Shown here piece after piece: positions 59,966-64,000 of a stretch of DNA of 64,000 nt (positions within the stretch are counted from its first letter, which is position 1; every line of letters begins with the position of its first letter). A program made the translations under genes and the position numbers. The stretch is from UPXZ01 sp049840795 (GTDB lineage Bacteria > Bacteroidota > Bacteroidia > Bacteroidales > Paludibacteraceae): assembly GCA_049840795.1 (NCBI GenBank), contig JASGJK010000031.1, forward strand, positions 1-64,000, given 5' to 3'. The notes beneath the pieces are model-generated. The model saw nothing but the letters and a program-made list of their open reading frames with translations. It ran no database searches and had not been told where the DNA came from.

Positions 59966-60961
59966 GGTATAGGCGTTTAGGTCGCTGTAATTTTGGATAA
60001 ATCTGCTACTTTTGTAGCGTGTATATTAGGAAACAATATATAGGAGTGAATTCAATAGAGTTCAATAAATATTTTCAGACACAGGAGGATTGCTATCGCT
60101 ATCTTTCAGAAATAGAATGGTCAGCCGAGCATCCTTACCAATGTAAGAAGTGTGGTCATTTGAAATTTGGCAAAGGCAAAAAGCCCTATTCACATCGTTG
60201 CGCCAAATGCAATTACGATGAAAGCCCTACTTCTGGAACTATGTTTGACAAGTTGAAATTTTCATTGCTTATCGCATTTCATATCTGTTTTAAAGTTTGA
60301 CACCAAGAAGAAAGGAATGTCTTCATTGGAATTGTCAGAGGAATTTGGATTGCGCCAGAAAACAGTATGGAAATTTAAGTGGAAAATCCAACAAGCAATG
60401 ACAAGTAGCCGTAAAAGCCGATTGGAGGGCAAAGTTCAGGTTGATGAGTTTCTCATAGGAGAATACGAAGAAGGTAAAGTTGGTCGTAGTGGCGACAGTA
60501 AAAAGAAGTTAGTAATTGTTGGGCTTGAAATTTTGGAAGATAAAAAAGGTGTTGGTCGAGCTTATGCACAAGTAATTGAGCATGCTTCGAGCAAAGAATT
60601 TAGACCATTTTTTCAAACATATATCAGCAACGATGCAAATGTTATTACTGATGTTTGGAAAGGTTATTTACCATTGAAAAAAGACTATCCAAACTTAGAA
60701 CAAATACCTTCGGAGAAAGGGAAAGGCATACAGCAGTTGCATATTCACATAATGAACATTCAGGGATGGCTACGAGGAATACACCACCATTGTTCAAAAG
60801 AACGGATGCAAGGTTATCTCGATGAATATCATTTTCGTTATAATAGACGGACAATGATGGGGTCAATCTTCGATTTACTCATAAAAAGGATGGTTCTAAG
60901 CGAACCTAAGAGATTGATTAAAAATAAAATAACAACAGCGAACTAAGCGCCTATACCAAAA
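59966..60961 (+). mobile_element. IS1595-family insertion sequence
   Basis: Terminal inverted repeats of 23 bp with 21 matches (59966-59988, beginning GGTATAGGCG, and 60935-60957). The 8-mer AAATTATT occurs immediately left of the element (59958-59965) and at 60962-60969. It fits the 8-bp target duplication of IS1595 if the right end carries four more bases; in such A-T-rich sequence chance cannot be excluded. Confidence 0.8.
60019..60946 (+). pseudogene. IS1595-family transposase (one frameshift)
   Basis: N-terminal zinc ribbon (CKKCGH ... CAKCNYDESPTSGTMFDKLK) in the first frame, up to 60300. One extra base near 60292 leads to KKKGMSSLELSEEFGLRQKT in the second. Catalytic DDE-like domain: KVQVDEFLIGEYEEGKVGR, VITDVWKGYLPLKKDYPNLE, LHIHIMNIQGWLRGIHHHCS, YLDEYHFRYNRR. 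GTG at 60019 is the likely start. Otherwise complete, so recently mobile. Confidence 0.88.
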
Positions 60962-60974
60962 AAATTATTTTATT

Positions 60975-61315
60975 ATGAATAAAAGTTTACACTTGGAAAC
61001 GGTAATCAGAACACATCAGATTACCAAAGAAAAAAACTTTTGGATAAACACATCCAAGAGAAGGATGAGGTTAAGAAAGCCTTAGAAAAAGAATACGGGA
61101 GCAATATTTATGCTCCGTTCAATTCGGGTTCTTATGCAAAGAATACCGCTATTAACACCAAATTTGATTTTGATTTGGTTTCACCATTTAAGCGAAATGC
61201 TTTTGGTTCAAACGGCACATTGAAAGAAATGTACGAAGCCATTTATGATTTTCTTTACAACAAGTATAAAAGTGAAGCGGAAGTGCGTATTCGTATCTAT
61301 CTGCCATTTGGTTGA
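60975..61315 (+). pseudogene. Truncated CD-NTase-like nucleotidyltransferase (cGAS/DncV type)
   Basis: ATG 60975 reads MNKSLHLETVIRTHQITKEK, one base is missing near 61036, then KHIQEKDEVKKALEKEYGSN and IYAPFNSGSYAKNTAINTKF, followed by FDFDLVSPFKRNAFGSNGTL. The G-S-Y and D-F-D pair match the metal and nucleotide site of cGAS/DncV-like nucleotidyltransferases, which in CBASS defence make cyclic oligonucleotide signals. The frame ends after ~113 codons of an expected ~300; the third catalytic Asp and the C-terminal half are missing. An IS1595 copy separates it from its promoter. No effector gene is nearby. Confidence 0.65.
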
Positions 61316-61600
61316 TACTTTGTTGATATTATTACTGATTTCACTGTCAATATATGTAAGTTGGCGTAAATTAGTATAAAAGTACTGTACAATTTCACAT
61401 TGACCTTTTCCCACTTGTACCTTCGTGGTACAAACACACACAAAATATCTATAAAAAATAATAGGGAGCAGGAATATAAATACAAATAAATCGCTAATAT
61501 ATAGGATATTATTAATTTTTAGTTGTAGCTGTTTTTGGGGATTACTTTCCGATGCAAAATGTAAAATCAAATCTTTTCCTTTAAAAAGGCATAAAATAAA

Positions 61601-61637
61601 AAGCCAACGTTTTTCCGTAAGGATTCCGCTGGCTTTA
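61601..61637 (-). terminator. rpoD terminator
   Basis: AAGCCAACG / CGCTGGCTT stem (one wobble), with T-rich sequence on the minus strand, ~33 bp past the rpoD stop. The 61316-61600 stretch shows no gene. Confidence 0.75.
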
Positions 61638-61669
61638 ACATCTTTGGATTTAGAAAAAATACTCTCTAA

Positions 61670-62530
61670 TTATCCTAAGTAAGATTTTAATAATTTACTT
61701 TTTGAACTTTGTCTCAATCTTCTAATCGCTTTTTCTTTAATCTGGCGTACACGTTCACGTGTCAGTCCAAATTCGTCTCCAATTTCTTCCAGCGTCATTT
61801 CTGTCACTCCTATTCCGAAGAATTTTTTTACTATATCGTGTTCTCTATCACTTAATGTAGAGAGGGCACGTTCTATTTCTTTGGATAGTGACTCGTTTAT
61901 TAAAACGCGATCGGCATTGGGAGAGTCATCATTTATCATCACATCAAGCAAACTATTGTCTTCACCTTCAACAAAAGGAGCATCCACCGAAATGTGGCGT
62001 CCGGAAACTTTCATCGTGTCGGCAATTTTATCCACCGGAATATCTAATTCTTCGGCTAATTCTTCGGCGGACGGACGACGTTCGTTTTCCTGCTCAAACT
62101 TCGAGAAGGCCTTGTTGATTTTGTTGAGTGAACCTACCTGATTCAGAGGTAAACGCACAATTCTTGATTGTTCGGCAAGCGCTTGCAAAATGGATTGACG
62201 AATCCACCATACCGCGTAGGAAATAAACTTAAATCCACGTGTTTCGTCGAATTTTTCGGCAGCTTTGATTAATCCTAAATTTCCCTCATTGATTAAATCA
62301 GGAAGACTTAAGCCTTGATTTTGATACTGTTTTGCTACCGAAACCACAAATCGCAAATTAGCACGGGTAAGTTTCTCCAAAGCGATGCGGTCGCCATTTC
62401 TTATTCGTTGAGCCAGTTCTACTTCTTCTTCAACGGTGATAAGATCTTCGCGTCCGATCTCTTGCAAGTACTTGTCGAGAGATGCACTCTCGCGGTTAGT
62501 AATTGATTTTGTAATTTTTAATTGTCTCAT
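61670..62530 (-). CDS. rpoD: Primary RNA polymerase sigma factor
   Basis: 286 residues, the short Bacteroidota form lacking region 1.1. Region 1.2 SLDKYLQEIGREDLIT; region 2 NLRFVVSVAKQYQNQGLSLP, GNLGLIKAAEKFDETRGFKF, SYAVWWIRQSI; region 3 RPSAEELAEELDIPVDKI; region 4 TLEEIGDEFGLTRERVRQIK. It recognises the TTTG/TAnnTTTG promoters seen throughout this window. Monocistronic. Confidence 0.96.
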   Translation of the reverse strand: MRQLKITKSITNRESASLDKYLQEIGREDLITVEEEVELAQRIRNGDRIALEKLTRANLRFVVSVAKQYQNQGLSLPDLINEGNLGLIKAAEKFDETRGFKFISYAVWWIRQSILQALAEQSRIVRLPLNQVGSLNKINKAFSKFEQENERRPSAEELAEELDIPVDKIADTMKVSGRHISVDAPFVEGEDNSLLDVMINDDSPNADRVLINESLSKEIERALSTLSDREHDIVKKFFGIGVTEMTLEEIGDEFGLTRERVRQIKEKAIRRLRQSSKSKLLKSYLG

Positions 62531-62553
62531 AAAGAGGTCAAAATTTTAGCCTG

Positions 62554-62561
62554 CAAAATTA
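62554..62561 (-). promoter_or_regulatory. rpoD -7 element
   Basis: TAATTTTG then CAGG on the minus strand, 24 nt before the rpoD ATG; fits TAnnTTTG. The -33 match is poor. Confidence 0.5.
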
Positions 62562-62710
62562 CTACTTTTTCTTCTTAAATGAAAATTTTTTCTTTGTTAT
62601 TTGAATAATAAACGAATAAGTGCTCAAATTAGTTTTCAATCAACTTATTTTAATAAAAAATATCGTTTTTTATCCTGTTATAAAACAAGTATATGTAGTT
62701 ATTCGTTTTT

Positions 62711-63652
62711 ATGATTATCCGCAAAGCGACCTGTTGAAAAAAAGGTCAACAATACGGTTAAGTTTGTGATAAATATTTTTAATATTTTGTGTAATTCATT
62801 GAAATTCATCATATTTACAGTGTATTCAATATTAAAAATATGCACTATGAATCTCTTGAATTTCATTCAAAATTTTCCCGATGAAGAATCCTATATTGCG
62901 CATTTTAAAGCGCAACGGGATCAAATCGGTATTGTTTGCCCGAAATGTGGCAGTATAAAACATAGTTGGCTTAAAAACAAGCTACGTTACGAGTGTGCGC
63001 ATTGTCATTATCGCCAGTTAATACGAAGCGGTACAGTATTAGAATTCTCGAAACTCCCTTTTCGTTATCGGTATGTTGCGATGCACCTATTGACCGGTAC
63101 GAAAAAATCATTTTCGGCTTCCGAGTTGCAACGGCAACTGGGATATAAACGCTATCAGCCCATTTGGGAAATGCACAAGAAATTGAGCGAGATAATGGGT
63201 AAACGAGATAATGAATATCAGCTTGCAGGTCAAATAGAACTTGACAATGCTTTTATTATGATGACTGCAACGACGAAGACTTAAAACGTGGTGCAGGTAG
63301 CCGGAATAAGTCTAAAGTGCTTGTAATGAACAAAATCATAGTGGTTGAAAATCCAAAACCGGGCAAAAAGCTCAAAAAGATAAACCACATTAAAATGCAG
63401 GTAGTACCTGATTTAAAAGCTGACACTTCCGTGGGTTCATATCAGTATTACAAACGTGAAACGTCTATTGCTCGATATGCACCACCAGCTTAAAAAAGAG
63501 TATTTACGGTATTATTTTAACGGAGTACTGTTATAAGTTCAACCGAAGATATTTTGAGGAAAAGATGTTCGATAGATTGGTCTTTGCCGCTGCAAAGTAC
63601 AACACCGATTTCAAATCCAGAATTTATAACTGGTCGCTTTGCGGATAATCAT
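62711..63652 (+). mobile_element. Second IS1595-family element, decayed
   Basis: Perfect 21-bp terminal inverted repeats (62711-62731, beginning ATGATTATCCGC, and 63632-63652) enclose a transposase with several frameshifts. Ends and protein differ from the 59966-60961 copy, so it belongs to another subgroup. No clear target duplication. Confidence 0.8.
62847..63650 (+). pseudogene. IS1595-family transposase, at least three to four indels
   Basis: MNLLNFIQNFPDEESYIAHF, then a zinc ribbon CPKCGSIKHSW...CAHCHYRQLIRSGTVLEFSK, up to QIELDNAFI (~63252), where a base is missing. The next frame runs CNDEDLKRGAGSRNKSKVLV and on to DLKADTSVGS. Further shifts near 63470 and 63520 lead through LDMHHQLKKEYLRYYFN to the tail YKFNRRYFEEKMFDRLVFAA, ending in the right inverted repeat. 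All parts are present but not translatable as one protein. Confidence 0.85.
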
Positions 63653-63675
63653 TTTAGTTTCTGGGTCATTGTTTG

Positions 63676-64000
63676 TTAATCAGCAGTTTCAAACCTCCAC
63701 AATTTATCTTTCCATTCTCCGGCATAATCAATACCAACACGTTTTACAGATTCATATTGAGGATTTTCATCAGAATTTTCAATCCAGATTCTTTCGGATG
63801 TCATTAAATCTTCGCCGTAAAAGCTTTTATCCATCTTCAATTCGCGTCCAACTCTTCCTGAACCTTTTATATCGCCAACGCCGCAAATTAGTACTGCTTG
63901 CGGATAATTTTCTTTCCCCGTAACTACATTCAACATCCAATACATTCCATAGATAAGATAGACATACACTTTACCACCATTATGAAACATTACTTCTGTG
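63676..64000 (-). CDS. 3-methyladenine DNA glycosylase, C-terminal part (runs off the window)
   Basis: Base-excision repair enzyme of the AAG/MPG family. Visible are VYVYLIYGMYWMLNVVTGKE (core strand with active-site Tyr region), AVLICGVGD and the C-terminal RVGIDYAGEWKDKLWRF, which matches the usual RIGI.YA.E....WRF ending. The ATG at 63990 is internal; the frame is open to the window edge and the N-terminal ~90 residues lie beyond it. Confidence 0.92.
   Translation of the reverse strand, partial: TEVMFHNGGKVYVYLIYGMYWMLNVVTGKENYPQAVLICGVGDIKGSGRVGRELKMDKSFYGEDLMTSERIWIENSDENPQYESVKRVGIDYAGEWKDKLWRFETAD

Noticed and set aside
60019..60946. Programmed frameshift in the first IS1595 transposase
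   Set aside because: IS1595-family transposases are normally one frame, and the junction TTTAAAGTTTGA lacks a clear slippery site with a downstream structure; an indel is simpler.
1..64000. CRISPR arrays and tRNA or rRNA genes
   Set aside because: I looked for regularly spaced direct repeats and for tRNA-like arm patterns and saw none; a proper scan with tRNAscan-SE or a CRISPR finder would be needed to exclude them fully.

Overview
The window comes from a low-GC member of the Bacteroidota, most likely order Bacteroidales. Supporting evidence: type IX secretion (T9SS) genes (porX, porW/sprE, PorP/SprF, cargo with type A and type B sorting tails), an UpxY-type capsule antiterminator, an N-succinylornithine-type transcarbamylase with Pro90, a short 286-residue primary sigma factor, LruC-domain lipoprotein, and promoters of the TTTG-N19-TAnnTTTG form. 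No tRNA, rRNA or CRISPR array was seen.

Layout. 0-8.5 kb: 3' part of pheT, a small lipoprotein, efp, a secreted endonuclease I, sucC-sucD, a GNAT acetyltransferase and a decayed DUF6157 gene. 8.3-13.6 kb (minus strand): succinylornithine transcarbamylase, apt, menA, argB, an esterase and a coupled small basic protein, plus an outer-membrane protein. 13.8-21 kb (mostly minus): porX, a GxxExxY protein, porW, a broken small membrane-anchored protein and a CPBP protease. 21.3-43.9 kb (plus): one large capsule/exopolysaccharide operon with a roughly 1-kb structured leader, UpxY, Wza, Wzc, Wzx, an EpsG-type polymerase, four polysaccharide pyruvyltransferase-family genes, a F420-dehydrogenase-beta-like Fe-S protein, a nitroreductase, six further glycosyltransferases and WecG/TagA. 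44-49.3 kb: an outer-membrane protein, an LruC lipoprotein and the initiating undecaprenyl-phosphate sugar transferase. 49.4-55.5 kb: an RRM protein, a Gly-rich tailed membrane protein, methylglyoxal synthase, and a type B T9SS cargo overlapping its PorP/SprF partner. 55.5-64 kb: copper ATPase and chaperone (both frameshifted), an XRE/ImmA regulator with a deleted PIN toxin, an IS1595-family element inserted just upstream of a truncated CD-NTase-like nucleotidyltransferase, rpoD, a second decayed IS1595 element, and the 3' part of a 3-methyladenine DNA glycosylase.

How parts fit: UpxY probably lets polymerase read through terminator-like hairpins in its own leader so that the capsule genes are made. 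The initiating transferase at 47.9 kb would start the glycan; the glycosyltransferases, Wzx, EpsG, Wza and Wzc would build, flip, polymerise and export it. The T9SS genes lie in three separate groups, as is usual.

Caution: about 17 genes carry single-base frameshifts or in-frame stops. These include essential pheT and central sucD, so part of the damage is probably base-level sequence error. Decay is clear only where deletions, several indels or truncation are seen (PIN, CD-NTase, serine acetyltransferase, second IS).
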